This document shows positions 45,858-56,903 of a stretch of 64,000 bases of DNA, in pieces. The stretch lies in contig JABMCL010003389.1 of assembly GCA_018857735.1 (NCBI GenBank), forward strand, positions 485,001 to 549,000, written 5' to 3'. The DNA comes from Alviniconcha marisindica. Lineage: Eukaryota; Mollusca; Gastropoda; Provannidae. The notes under the pieces were generated by a model that worked only from the letters and a program-made list of their open reading frames with translations, searched no databases and was not told the origin of the DNA. The position numbers were made by a program, and so were the translations under genes. Within the stretch, counting starts at the first letter, position 1. Each line of letters starts with the position of its first letter.

Positions 45858-47411
45858 ATTAGTGCAAGGGGACGGGGGGGGGGGGGGGGGTCTATTTTCT
45901 CTTCATACATATGGGGCCCTGATTACGTGCAATCCAATAGGGACAATTGATCTGACCTAAATTATGAATCGAATAATACATATAACTGGTCAGATAATCG
46001 GTTAAACCAGTTGTGCCTTATCTCAAACGGATCGTGCCAGCATAGACGTACTGTCGATATTGCTCAGAGCATCGGTTTCAACCTGTCCGTTCCAAATACA
46101 GCATGATGTATTACATATAAACTGCACCCGCCAGCCAATGAGAGCGCCCACCGTTTGGACTGAAGTGAAGGAAAATCAGGCAGTCACTTAGGTTGGTACC
46201 TCCAGCAGCAGGAAGGTTAAATACGTCGACTTTGTCCTTGCTTTAACCCATCGGTTTCGCATGTATCGGGTGGCAGCCCGTACGTTTAAGACGTACGGAT
46301 CCGACTGAATGAGGGTCAAAAGGTCGTCCTCAACCACGCAGCCGAAACTGCTCGTGGATCAGCGCCTTAAGATGTAAGGTGCTTCCAACACTTGTGACAA
46401 TTAATGCTGTCATACTGGTCCGCAGAGGTTTCGATCCGTGCAGTGTTAAATGTTTGCTGCACGGGGCGCGTGGGTACATACACACTGATCGCTCAAAAGC
46501 ACAGATGCGGCTGAAAAGCGCAGAGAAAAGAAGGCAAAAGTATTCAGTGAAGACCCGGTATGCAGATGACTCATGAAGTGTCTCGGCCTTCACCCCAGTT
46601 CGCACGTGATGGTTTCAGCAGTGCGCTATGGAAGCTCCCGGCGAATGTATAATCTGTTACCGGAGAATTTCCATCAGTCAGTGCTTTAGTCATCTATAGT
46701 GGCTGTTTGCAGAGAGCAAAAGCGACACGTGCTCTGAAGTCATACATACGATGATTCGGCTGCTGACGTGCTTGTCTCAGTGTAATTAGCGCCCCCCCCC
46801 CCCCCCCCTCAAGTCGCATAAAACTCATCACTTATTCTGGATGGTTCACAGCTCACGTACTATGTGTTGAATGTAGATCGGCAGGCACAGAGTTGTTTGT
46901 TAATGCCCACGTAACCATGACGGTTATTTCAGGGCGAGTTTTGAGTGTAGTCTGTTGTAATACGAATAGATTTGCGCGCCTCCCTCCTCCCCCCCCCCCC
47001 CCGCCCCCCCCCCCCCCCCCCGCCCCCGGCCAAGTTTCAATGGCCAGGTTATCCTTTCAGACGCCAGTTTCCCTACCGCCGTACAGTGCAGTTTCCATAG
47101 CTTTAGACTCAGATAGTCGGCAGCCCCCCTTCTCTCTCTCTCTCTTTTATATAGAAAAATCGACAGAGAAACGGGTTTACAGCACCTGATTTCCCCGGCT
47201 GTAATGTGCCGGCTTGTTGACCAGGAATCCAGTCGACAATGAGTCCCGAACTAATGTAAACGAGGAATGCAAATGGCGTTCTACGAGACACACTAACAGC
47301 CGATGCTTAAAGGGGACAGAAGAGAAGAAGCATCTCTGGCTCACAAGATAAGAATGGGAGAGAGAGGCTGGGGGCGAGGGGGGGGGGGGGGGTGGGGGGG
47401 GGGGGGGAGGG

Positions 47412-47454
<43 letters not shown>
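45858..47454. other. no gene recognised; poly-G/C runs
   Basis: Homopolymer runs at 45872-45889 (G), 46791-46808 (C), 46990-47021 (C) and 47379-47415 (G), then (GA)n 47414-47452. Reading frames are short and show no family signature. Confidence 0.5.
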
Positions 47455-47640
47455 CTAAAACTTTATTTTATTAGGATTGTAGTTTAAGTTTATTCAAACC
47501 CTGTCTAACAACTAGTCCTTGCTAATTAAGCTACTGATGAATAAGAAAGTTTATTTTAATTTTTGTTTTATTTGCAGGGCATCATTCATATACACATATT
47601 TAGCATGGATGAATGAGTGAAAGGAGTATAGAAATTCCCA
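47455..47640 (+). repeat. diverged copy of a segment of the 11-kb unit
   Basis: AGGATTGTAGTTTAAGTTTA, AACTAGTCCTTGCTAA, ACTGATGAATAAGAA and GGCATCATTCATATACAC parallel 36395-36500 (AGGATTGTAGTTTAGGTTTA, AGCTAGTCCTTGCTAAACTG). It also follows a (GA)n tract, as in the unit. Confidence 0.6.
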
Positions 47641-47783
47641 GTACACGAGCGGCATATTCAGTCTGTCATTTGTACCACGAAAACTCCAGACTTCCATGGC
47701 TGTCGTCACCGTGTAGCCTTGCGGACTAAAACACTAAACAAAAGCATTGGCATAGAGAGTCCAAACGAAGTTGTCACACAACA

Positions 47784-48186
47784 GGGTTCCAGGCGAGATC
47801 AAAAGATCAAGAGATCAAGAGGAGGGAGGTGGAGCTGGACCCTCAAGTTAGCCCAGAAGAGATCATGAGCAAGGAGGTGGAGCTGGGCTGCGAAAGTTGG
47901 ACTTCTTTCGCTTCGAGTTGTTCCTCAACAGCGGTGCAACGGACATTGTCCTTGTGACTCTGCCCAGCACGGCAGTTGAAACAGCAATTGTGCAGTGCAC
48001 TAGTCGCCGCGCAATGGCGAGGGGACACCGCCTTAACACTTCCATTGTTCTGGCGGCGGTCCACGGTCTCTCCGGTCTTTTTGGGCGGTATCCGCGGTCG
48101 AGCTTCACTCTTTCGTCCTCCCCCCCCCCCCCCCCCGTCCCCGTCCCTAATAAGCCATCTCGCTTCTGTGGACGTAAAGCAAAATG
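47784..48186 (+). mobile_element. family E element, second copy
   Basis: Matches 7695-8114 end to end, including the poly-C run (48120-48136), CCCGTCCCTAATAAGCC and GTGGACGTAAAGCAAAATG. Two full-length copies 40 kb apart support a discrete mobile family. Confidence 0.75.
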
Positions 48187-48239
48187 TACTCGAAGTTGTC
48201 TCTCCCCGGCAGTTACTTAAAGGGGCTCCCAGGCGAAGA

Positions 48240-48345
48240 CGCAAGTTCAGAGCTAAGGAGCTGAGTGAAAGTCGAGGTGGTCGTCCTGAGGGAGCCGTCC
48301 TCAATAAGCCTACGGTTTCTGAGGACGTAAAGTTACACTCTAACA
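48240..48345 (+). mobile_element. family C element
   Basis: AAGGAGCTGAGTGAAAGTCG, AGGTGGTCGTCCTGAGGGAG, CCGTCCTCAATAAGCCTACG and GTTTCTGAGGACGTAAAG. Confidence 0.7.
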
Positions 48346-48485
48346 ACAGACGCAAGTTGGCTTGAATTTGGAAAGAAAAACACAAAATGTGAAACAAGGA
48401 TGACTGCTCTGCTAGCGTTCTGGCACGTTTTGTATTGCCATGTTCAGCTAGCGTTCTTTCTTTAACCCTTTATGCGCTTGGAACT

Positions 48486-49425
48486 GGCTTGATTTTCTGC
48501 GATTTTCAGACGTCGATTTGATAAAGTAGAGGAACAGTCGTCTGAGACGGAGAATCTGTTGTGAACTCCATCAATTTCTATGTTCACTAGGGCCCAAAGT
48601 CTCCACTCTTGCGATCGATCGCCTTTAAGCTGACGGCTTACTTCCTGCCTTTGTCGCCGTTTTACCTTACATGAATCCCAGTACCTCACACCATTGGCAA
48701 CTGGTATATCTTGTTTCCCACTGCTCGATTCAGCCGTGAAAGACGCATTAGACTTGGCGGACACAGATAAAACCGCTGGACGTCAGCGATGAGAAGTAGT
48801 TGACCTAGAAGAAGAGTGCGGATCGCTTCATCTCACTGTTTCTCTGGGATGCTATGTGTATGCTTCTTTGTGACTGTGTGTGACTAAAAATTCCAACAAG
48901 GTGAACATTTAGAGGCTTTTCGACCAGAAATTGACATTGTGTTTTTCAGATTCATCGTGATGCAATAGCGAACTCAAGTCTTGGCTTTCGTGTTGTTTTT
49001 GTTTTGGAAATATTATGGGCCATTTTCAGCTCTGTGGGTTAAAGGGGCTAAGATTTAACTTAACAAAATGAATATTTTTTTTGTCTAAGAACAAAACGTT
49101 AGCTAGAACACTTTGGCCACATCTTTTGTTTGTTTTATTTTGAATCCGAAGATGTTTGCAGCGGTACATAAGATACGGTTTTGAAGACTGCTTTTCTTGA
49201 CTCAGTTTTCCAGTTGTCCATAACTGTGGACATTTTGATCGCTTCTGTCGGCGAAACGATTCCAGCTCGAGCAAGATTAGTGTCAGCACGACAAGAGCTG
49301 TTTGGTCATCAGTCGACCAATTTTTTTTGCAGAAAGAGAAGTTAAATAATAGCAGCTGGGACTGAGCCCCTTCCTTCATTTCGTTCGGAAATAGTCCCCT
49401 GTGTGCCATAATTCTTTCTTTTTTG

Positions 49426-49492
<67 letters not shown>

Positions 49493-49507
49493 TGCGTGCG
49501 TGCGCTC

Positions 49508-49558
<51 letters not shown>

Positions 49559-50000
49559 GTTGTTGTTTTTGTTTTGTTGTTGTTGTTGTTTGTTGCTGTT
49601 TTTTGGGGGGGCGGGAGTGGAGGGGATGTATCTTAATATTGTTATTGTTCAGATGTGACTGCTTGTGGAGTGGTGGTGACGATTACAACTTAAGCGGGGA
49701 TTATGACAGATCATTCGCAGCGTGTGCTGTTTGAAAGTTTATATCCGGGAGTGATAACTGGGGCAGAGGAAGGCCACAGAGTTGCATCATGCAAACTGGT
49801 CAAAGGCTGGCTTTCTTAAAGCGCCTCCCTAGATGAACCTCCACATATGGAAATCAGCGCTGGGACGACGTGACCCAAACACAACAACAACTGCCTGTGT
49901 CACGTGAAAAGTGCAAAGGGCAGAAACTCCACCAGAGATGCATGCTAGATTCCTAGCGCCTTCACATTGGCGCCCGCCCGTTCTCCTTCCCTACTTTAAC
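48486..50000. repeat. 1.73-kb tandem duplication, copy 1
   Basis: Runs from TTCTGCGATTTTCAGACGTC through TTGCGATCGATCGCCTTTAA, AGAGGCTTTTCGACCAGAAA, GAATCCGAAGATGTTTG, the TG tract (49427-49558) and GAGTGGTGGTGACG. Copy 2 starts at 50218. Identity is about 95% at the start and lower further on. A minus-strand frame (48462-48764) exists in both copies, but 7 of about 10 substitutions there change the residue, so I do not call a gene. Confidence 0.8.
49427..49558. repeat. (TG)n microsatellite with CGTGCG interruption
   Basis: Followed by TTG triplets. The counterpart in copy 2 is 51171-51336. Confidence 0.95.
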
Positions 50001-50217
50001 GCATGAATATTTATGCACTGTTAATGCTTCTTTGTGTCGAATTTGAATTCCTTATGAAGCAGCCGTGTTCTTTCGGTCTTTGTACCAACGAAGAACAGAA
50101 AGAAAGAAAGAAAGAAAAAGAGAGAGAAAAAAAGAGAGTTAAATATGCCCACTTCGGCCTTGTTCATGACGTCACAAACATTCCTCCAGATACAAAATAT
50201 AGCGGTCAAGGCTGCAT

Positions 50218-51170
50218 ATCTGCGATTTTCCGACGTCGATTTGATAAAGTAGAAGAACAGTCGTCTGGGACGGAGAATCTGTTGTGAATTCCATCAATTT
50301 CTATGTTCACTGGGGCCCAACGTCTCCACTCTTGCGATCGATCGCCTTTAAGTTGACGGCTTACTTCCTGCCTTTGTCGCCGTTTTACCTTACATGAATC
50401 CCAGCACCTCACACCATCGGCAACCGGTATATCTTGTTTCCCACTGCTCGATTCAGCCGTGAAAGACGCATTAGACTTGGCGGACACAGATAAAACCGCT
50501 GGACATCAGCGATGAGTAGTTGACCTAGAAGAAGTGTGCGGGTCACTTCATCTCACTGTTTCTCTGGGATGCTATGTATATGCTTCTTTGTGACTGTGTG
50601 TGACTAAAACTTCCAACAGGGTGAACATTTAGAGGCTTTTCGACCAGAAATTCACATTGTGTTTTTCATTCATCGTGATGCAATAGGTAACTCAGGCGTT
50701 GCTTGCTTTTTGTCCGCGTTACGGAAATACTATCGGCTGTTTCCAGCTCTGTGGGTTAAAGGAGCTAAGATATTGTTTGTTATTCCGGTGATGACAGTAT
50801 AGCGATAGGTATATTATCTCCCTTCCTTTGAAAAAAATCAAAACAATTTTGTCCAAGAACAAATCGTTAGCTAGAACACTTCGGCTGTAAAGTCCCTACT
50901 TTAACATCTTTTGGTTCCTTTATTTTGAATCCGAAGATGTTTGTAGCGGTATATTTCCATTTGCTCATTATCGTGGACACTTAGACCGCTTCTGCCAACG
51001 AAACGATTCCAACTCGAGCAAAATTAGTGTCAGCAGGACAACAGCCCATCCGCCTGTTTGGTCATCAGTCGACGAAAGTTTTTGCTGAAAGAGAAGTTAA
51101 ATTATAGCAGATGAGACTGAGTCCTTTTCGTTCATTTCGTTCTGAAATAGTCCCTTACGTGCAATAATCG

Positions 51171-51229
<59 letters not shown>

Positions 51230-51240
51230 TGCGTGCGTGC

Positions 51241-51281
<41 letters not shown>

Positions 51282-51290
51282 TGCGTGCTT

Positions 51291-51337
<47 letters not shown>

Positions 51338-51780
51338 GTTGTTGCTGTTGTTGTTGTTGTTGTTTGTGGGGTATCTATATCAATACTGTTATTGTTCAGA
51401 TGTGGCGGCTTGTGGAGTGGTGGTGACGTTTACATCTTAGGCGGGGAGTATGCAGGAAGGCTTGACAGATCATTCGCATCGTGTGCTTTTTGAAATTGCA
51501 TTCCCAGGAGTGACGAAACACCGTTCAGGTGATAACTGGGGCGGAGGAAGGGCACAGACATGCATCATGCAAACTTGTCAAGGTCCGGATTTCGTAAAAA
51601 AAAACCTCGCTATATACAGAGGGAAGTAAGTGCTGGGTCGACGTGACACAAACACAACAAGAAAACAAATGTGTCACCTGACTTGCAAAAAAATGCAAGG
51701 CGCGTAAACTCCACCCGAACTACATCCTCAGTGTGCACGCTGAGGATGCCTTGCACATTTCACCCTTCTCCCTTATTTAA
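50218..51780. repeat. 1.73-kb tandem duplication, copy 2
   Basis: Same order of landmarks as copy 1. A short insertion at 50785-50823 (TTCCGGTGATGACAGTATAG, CGATAGGTATATTATCTCCC) is a SINE-A body fragment not present in copy 1. Confidence 0.8.
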
Positions 51781-51806
51781 TGCGATATCGATTAAATAAA
51801 TAGTTA

Positions 51807-51862
<56 letters not shown>

Positions 51863-52556
51863 AACCAATTTTAAAAATAATACTCGAATCTTGAGTGTTT
51901 TGCGTTTCCGTTTTCAGCGAATGTTCATTTATCAACTCTTAAAATATATATAATGCTCTTCGTCTGACACGGGAAGCAGTTCAACTAAAGGAAACTAAAA
52001 ATTCAACAAGCGTACAAACATAAAGAATAAGAAAACTAAGACACGAAAATGATTGGGGGGGGGAGAAGAAAAGACACGAAGATGGGCTACTTGATAGCCC
52101 GTCCCGGGCTATCCATGAATAGTCGTATTTGTAAAGCTCGCTCTCTTTCTCCCTCCCTCCCACCCCCCTCTCTCTCCCTCTTCTACTCCTCACCTCTCTT
52201 TCTGTCTCTGTCTCCCTCTCTCCTCCACTTCTCACACACCCCTCTCTCTCCCTCCCCCCTCCACTCCTCACCTCTCTCTCTCTCTGTGTCCCGCCCCCTT
52301 TGCGTTATCTGTATATCTTTTCTTTGCTTGAAATTTTCATTCATAAGAGACGCACAGCGTGTTCTGCCGGAAGTGCACCTTCAGATTTCTTGATTGATGA
52401 TTGAGTGATGCAAGTGTCCCATTCTCTCCGCTAGGGTTTCTCAGTTGTTATGTTTTGACACGCTCGAGGGTTTTTTCCTTTAATTATTGACGCGCGTCGT
52501 GCAGCTGTCGGCTGATCTGATGGGGGAGTATATGTGGTCCAATGTGTGGCCTTGGC
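51781..52556. other. no gene; (GT)n and CT-rich tract
   Basis: (GT)n at 51809-51858, pyrimidine-rich 52138-52292, remainder mixed. Confidence 0.5.
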
Positions 52557-52735
52557 GCATCATAGTTCAAGAGCTGTGTGAGAGTCGAGGTGGCCGTCCT
52601 GGGCTGTCCGTCCTAACGAGCCTTCTGGTTTCCGTGGACGTTAAGAATTACTGAACCGTGCTTCGGCATTGGTCACAACTTGTCCCTAATATGTCAACTG
52701 ACATCTGAGGACATTAAGCATCACTTCATCACCTT
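52557..52735 (+). mobile_element. family B element, full length
   Basis: Reference copy in head-to-tail orientation: AGTTCAAGAGCTGTGTGAGA, GGTGGCCGTCCTGGGCTGTC, CGTCCTAACGAGCCTTCTGG, TTTCCGTGGACGTTAAG, then the second module TTGTCCCTAATATGTCAACT, GACATCTGAGGACATTAAGC and ATCACTTCATCACC. Confidence 0.85.
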
Positions 52736-52740
52736 GGCGC

Positions 52741-52850
52741 ATGATGCGGATCTCAGGAGCTGTGTGAACATCGAGGTGGCCGTACTGGGCTCCCGTCCCT
52801 AATAAGCCTACGGTTTCTGTGGACGTAAAGCAACACTTCAACTTCAGCTT
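52741..52850 (+). mobile_element. family C element
   Basis: TCAGGAGCTGTGTGAACATC, GAGGTGGCCGTACTGGGCTC, CCGTCCCTAATAAGCCTACG, GTTTCTGTGGACGTAAAGCA. It lies directly next to a family B copy in the same orientation. Confidence 0.8.
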
Positions 52851-53514
52851 GGCGCATGAAGTACATAGGCACATTTAGAATGCGACGACGTTGCTGGCTC
52901 TTGCACCACTACTGCACCTGTTTACTCAGATTACGCCAGATCGGGCACAGGCTACAAGTGAATAATTATTTGCGTCACAAAGGCTGCGGTGTCTGATTTG
53001 TTTGAACAGTTTCCAACAGAAATAGCTTCGTGCGAGAGTGTTTGCTGAGTAAACGCAAAAGGCAGGCCAGGAAGTGGCCTTACTGTTAGTGAGCAAAGTT
53101 TTATTGTCGCCACGAACGCGCTCTCTTCTTATTCTTTTTCGTCTTCTTCTTCGTGTAGTGTTTAACTTCAACGCTCGGAGACTCTGACACTTTGGTGCAT
53201 GCTTGGTTATTTGGGCGTTTTCCATAACCATAATGAAAATTTCTATGGCGCATGATCCCTAGCAAGACCTAGGGCACAGTGCGCTCGGACAGGGACTGCA
53301 ACATCTTTAGCGTGTGTATGTGATCTTTTTTCATGCGTATACACACAGGGGGACCTCGGTTTATAGTCTCATCTTAAAGACTTTGTAGTCTGCACAGAGT
53401 TTGACTCCGGAGAAATATCAGGGCGGGCGCAAAGCCTAGCACGTGACAGTGACCAATCCATTTGGTGACCACTCTCGACCTTGCTTAAATTTGGCTTTCG
53501 AGAGCGAGCGGGCT
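52851..53514. other. no gene recognised
   Basis: Mixed sequence; nothing supported. Confidence 0.4.
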
Positions 53515-53612
53515 CACACCTCGGGAGCTGTGTGAAAGTGGAGGTGGCCGTCCTGGGCTCCCCGTCCCTAGTAGTTCTTATGGTCTCTGAGGACGTAAAG
53601 CAACATTGAACG
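53515..53612 (+). mobile_element. family C element
   Basis: TCGGGAGCTGTGTGAAAGTG, GAGGTGGCCGTCCTGGGCTC, CCCGTCCCTAGTAGTTCTTA and CTGAGGACGTAAAGCAACAT. Confidence 0.75.
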
Positions 53613-53810
53613 AGCTGGCCACTCTTTCTCTCCTCTCCACTGATGGTGTTCGCAGTCGATGACGTCTGGTGACAAGATCCCTGCCGGCTGATCCGGGACA
53701 TGTTCATATCCTGTTACGCCCCAGAGCAAACGCATTAAGCACTACTCACTTCCTGCTTGAACACTCGACTGCGGTGTACACAACCTTTCTTCGCCCGAGG
53801 GAGACAGTTG

Positions 53811-54137
53811 GTGAGCCGGTTTGGCCTAACGGTAAGGCGTTAGGCTGGTAAGCAGAGTGATCTCGGTTCGAATCCGCTTCGGCTCTCCGTTCTGTTAAAA
53901 GAAATTGTGGTCCGTAGACACTGTCTTGTAACTTTGGCCCTCACAATTAATGAAACATTAAAACAGCTCTCGTCTCTGCCCATCTAAATGCATGAGTCAT
54001 TCTAGTGGTGACAGTGTAGCGATAGGTATAATTATAATCTCTCTCTTCCCCACCTCCGTATCCCATTCTCCCCGTCCCTAATAAGCTTTACGGTTTCTGT
54101 GGACGTTAAGCACCATGTTTACTTACTTACTGTAGGA
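53811..54137 (+). mobile_element. SINE-A copy, full length with target-site duplication
   Basis: Head with TTGGCCTAACGGTAAGGCG, B box GGTTCGAATCC, full body, C-rich block, tail module and a CTTACTTACTG end. AGACAGTTG flanks both sides (53802-53810 and 54138-54146). Confidence 0.95.
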
Positions 54138-54146
54138 AGACAGTTG

Positions 54147-54895
54147 TGTGACGTTATTGTGCTCAAAGTCTAGTCCGTATGGAAACGCTTTATTTTTTTA
54201 TTTTTTTATTATTTCTTTTATATTATTATTATTTTGGCGGGAGTTGGGGGGGGGGGGGTTTGTTTTGATTTTGCAACATTTTGAGCAATTTTGGACTGAA
54301 CAACGTTGCGCGTTGAGTGCTCGTAAGAGATATGTGCTTCGATGAAACACGATCGATTCACAGCATGATCGTGTTTATAGCCTTGCGCGACGTGAGCTAG
54401 AAGCTAAATACCGTGTTTGTAACTCATTATTCTTGTTGCTATTGCGGATTCACAGAAACATTATCCCAAAGTGTGGCAATGACCTTCAGAAATAAACTTC
54501 GCTGAAGGCAGTAGGTACTGGGTTGTTTCATACTCTGGACTATTGTGCTGAAATATTTGTAAAAGTAATGATTAAAAACTAAAGACAAAAAACAACAACA
54601 AAAAACAAAAAACAACTTATAGTCTCTCTCTCTCTTGTTGTCAAAACGTCAGAAGCAACAAAACCAACAAAGACCAAAATGACAACAAAAAACAAACAAA
54701 CAAGCAAACAAAACAAAAAGCAAAACAACAACAACAAAACGGAGGAGGGGGTGGGGGTAAAAAAGCAAATAACTAACCGAATGGTCTGTGATGTTGTCAT
54801 AATTATTGATCTGAGAGAGACAGAGAGAGGGAGAGGATTAAAACGTGTACTTCTTCGCTTGTATCATAAACAAATTTTGGCAGACTTTTACAGAT
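54147..54895. other. no gene; T-rich and AAAC-rich stretches
   Basis: T-rich 54190-54235, G run 54247-54258, A/C-rich 54580-54740. Confidence 0.5.
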
Positions 54896-56662
54896 TTACA
54901 AGCGGTCGGTTTGGCGCAAAAAGTCGTGGACTATAGCAAATATTTTCTTATTAGTTTCTAAATGTAGCTGGTCGTTTCCAAACAGAAGTGTATTGATATT
55001 TCTTTCGTTCTCATCTAGTTTATTAATGGTTTTATTTCTAATACTATTATAAAGGGGACAATGTAGTAGGAAATGCTCTGATGTTTCTGCTGTATATCCG
55101 CATGAACATATAGGGTCTTCTAACAGGTGGCGTCTGAATAAGTCATAATTTAAATCGCTAATAGCAAGTCGAAGTCTACAATGCTTAACTTGTTCCTTTC
55201 TAGAACCAAAATAATAATATATAGGAACCACAGTGTCATTCGTTGACAAATATTTTTTCAGCATGCTAATTGAAGGATTTGTTTGTATAGTTTGAGGTAA
55301 TGTGTTCCACAGTTGGGTAGTTGACGGAATGACTGAATTTGCATATAGTTCTGTTTTGTGAGCGGGAATGACTCTTTCATGTGGTCGTCTGCGATGATAC
55401 GGGTTTGTTGTTGAAACTAGAGGTGGTACTAAGTTTGATAGGTATCCGGGGCACTGGTGATTAATCATTTTGTGAAACATTAATAGCTTGTGACGTTTTC
55501 GTCTTTCTTTTAGTGTGCAAAATCCAGCCTCGATCGAAGGCTTTGGAAATGTCGAGAGAGAAAAAATGGATTGTGTAGTTATTCCTTGATCGAATGATGT
55601 ACATAGGTCATGATATACTGATGTGAGTTGGTTAACTGTTGAGCCTCCTGGCATAAATCCTGACTGGGATGGAGTAATAATATTATTAACCTTTAAATAA
55701 TTCAACACACGGCTGTGAACAGATCGTTCTAAGACCTTGCCTACACACCTTAACAGTGAAATAGGACGATAATTATTACACAGATTTTCGGGTCCTTTTT
55801 TATGTAGTGGTGTTACATGAGCAATCTTCCAAATGTTTGGAAAGATACCTTCATTCAAACAGCGGTTAAATAGGATGGTTAAGGGTTCTGTAATAATGTC
55901 AACTGTAGCTATCAGCAATTTGTTATGAATCATATCGGGCCCTGTTGCCTTTGATTTGTCTATTTTTTTATTTTTATTACGCTATGTATGTCAGCGTGCG
56001 TAAGTATAATATCAGTAATTTCAGAGTCAACGTTCTCTACATTTGGAGTATTTTCGTTTGGAGTGTCTAAAGTCGATTGTTGAATAAAATAATCTTTCAA
56101 TGCGTTGGCCTTGTCTTCGCTGGAAGAATACAAAGTACCATTGAAGAAGATGGGAGGAATGTCGTCGGATATGCCTTTTTTATTCATGAATTGTTTTACC
56201 AGTTTCCACCATTCCTTAGTACCGAACTGTTTTGGGTCAGATGCCTTTAAATCAAGTTCATTTAAATATTCCAGTTTTCTGTCTCTAATCTTAGTAGTTA
56301 CTAAGTTTCTATAAGTCCGATAAGCTCGCCAGTCTTCGTCTTTATTGCTGCGTTTTGCTTTTTTAAACAAACTATATCTCTGTTTTATAGCCCAGCGAAT
56401 GTCTGCATTTATCCAAGCAGCATCTTTAGAGCGAATTGCAATTGCAGGCGGCTTCGAAAAATATAGTATTAAAATGTTCAGCACAGTCGTCAATGGATCC
56501 ATTTTGCATAGAATCGGCCCAGTCTATACGAGACAGCATTTTGCAGAATTTAATGGCATCTAATTTGTCATAATTGTATATTCTTTTGAAACTATAATTA
56601 GTATTGGTGTTATTGATCACTGTTGCACATGACACACAGTGGTCACTACATATTTCCGACAA
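54896..56662 (-). pseudogene. LINE (non-LTR retrotransposon) remnant with deleted palm domain
   Basis: Minus-strand order: end of the endonuclease region (SEICSDHC near 56640), linker (KDAAWINADIRWAIKQRYSL, KEWWKLVKQFMNKKG), reverse transcriptase fingers (VTPLHKKG, NNYRPISLLRCVGKVLE, QSGFMPGGSTVNQL at about 55810-55630), motif A DISKAFDR (about 55530-55553, in a shifted frame), then an abrupt jump to the thumb (LKERRKRHKLLMFHKMINH) and a C-terminal CSCGYTAETSEHFLLHC zinc-knuckle-like motif. The segment holding motifs B-D, including the catalytic Y/F-A-D-D box, is missing. Frameshifts lie near 56455-56470, at the A run near 55965 and near 55555. A Jockey/CR1-like clade is likely but not proven. 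It cannot move on its own. Confidence 0.85.
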
Positions 56663-56903
56663 AACCTATATACGTTTAATAACCCCAGATACTTCTCCTG
56701 GTCAGTTTTCTGTCTTTCAACGGAAACAGGAACCACAGGTAGTACCAACCAACTCTAAGTCACCTGCGGCTATCAAGTCTGGTGTAGGTCTTAATGCAGC
56801 TTTGCTTGATCTTCTGCTTCCAGAACCTCTACCATTTAATTTTTATTTATTTATGCCTTCCTTCTCCACTCTTTCCCCTTGTCCTCTTCTCCACGCTCTT
56901 GCT
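56663..56903 (-). pseudogene. probable upstream (endonuclease) part of the same LINE, decayed
   Basis: The minus strand gives IAAGDLELVGTTCGSCFR near 56785-56735, in the region where the endonuclease domain should lie, but with stops before SEICSDHC. The element is cut off where the minisatellite starts. Confidence 0.4.

Noticed and set aside
48462..50487. Duplicated small gene on the minus strand (100 and 93 residues, both starting MSAKSNASFTAESSSG)
   Set aside because: The conservation comes from the recent 1.73-kb duplication. By eye about 7 of 10 differences change the residue, and the C-terminal ends differ.
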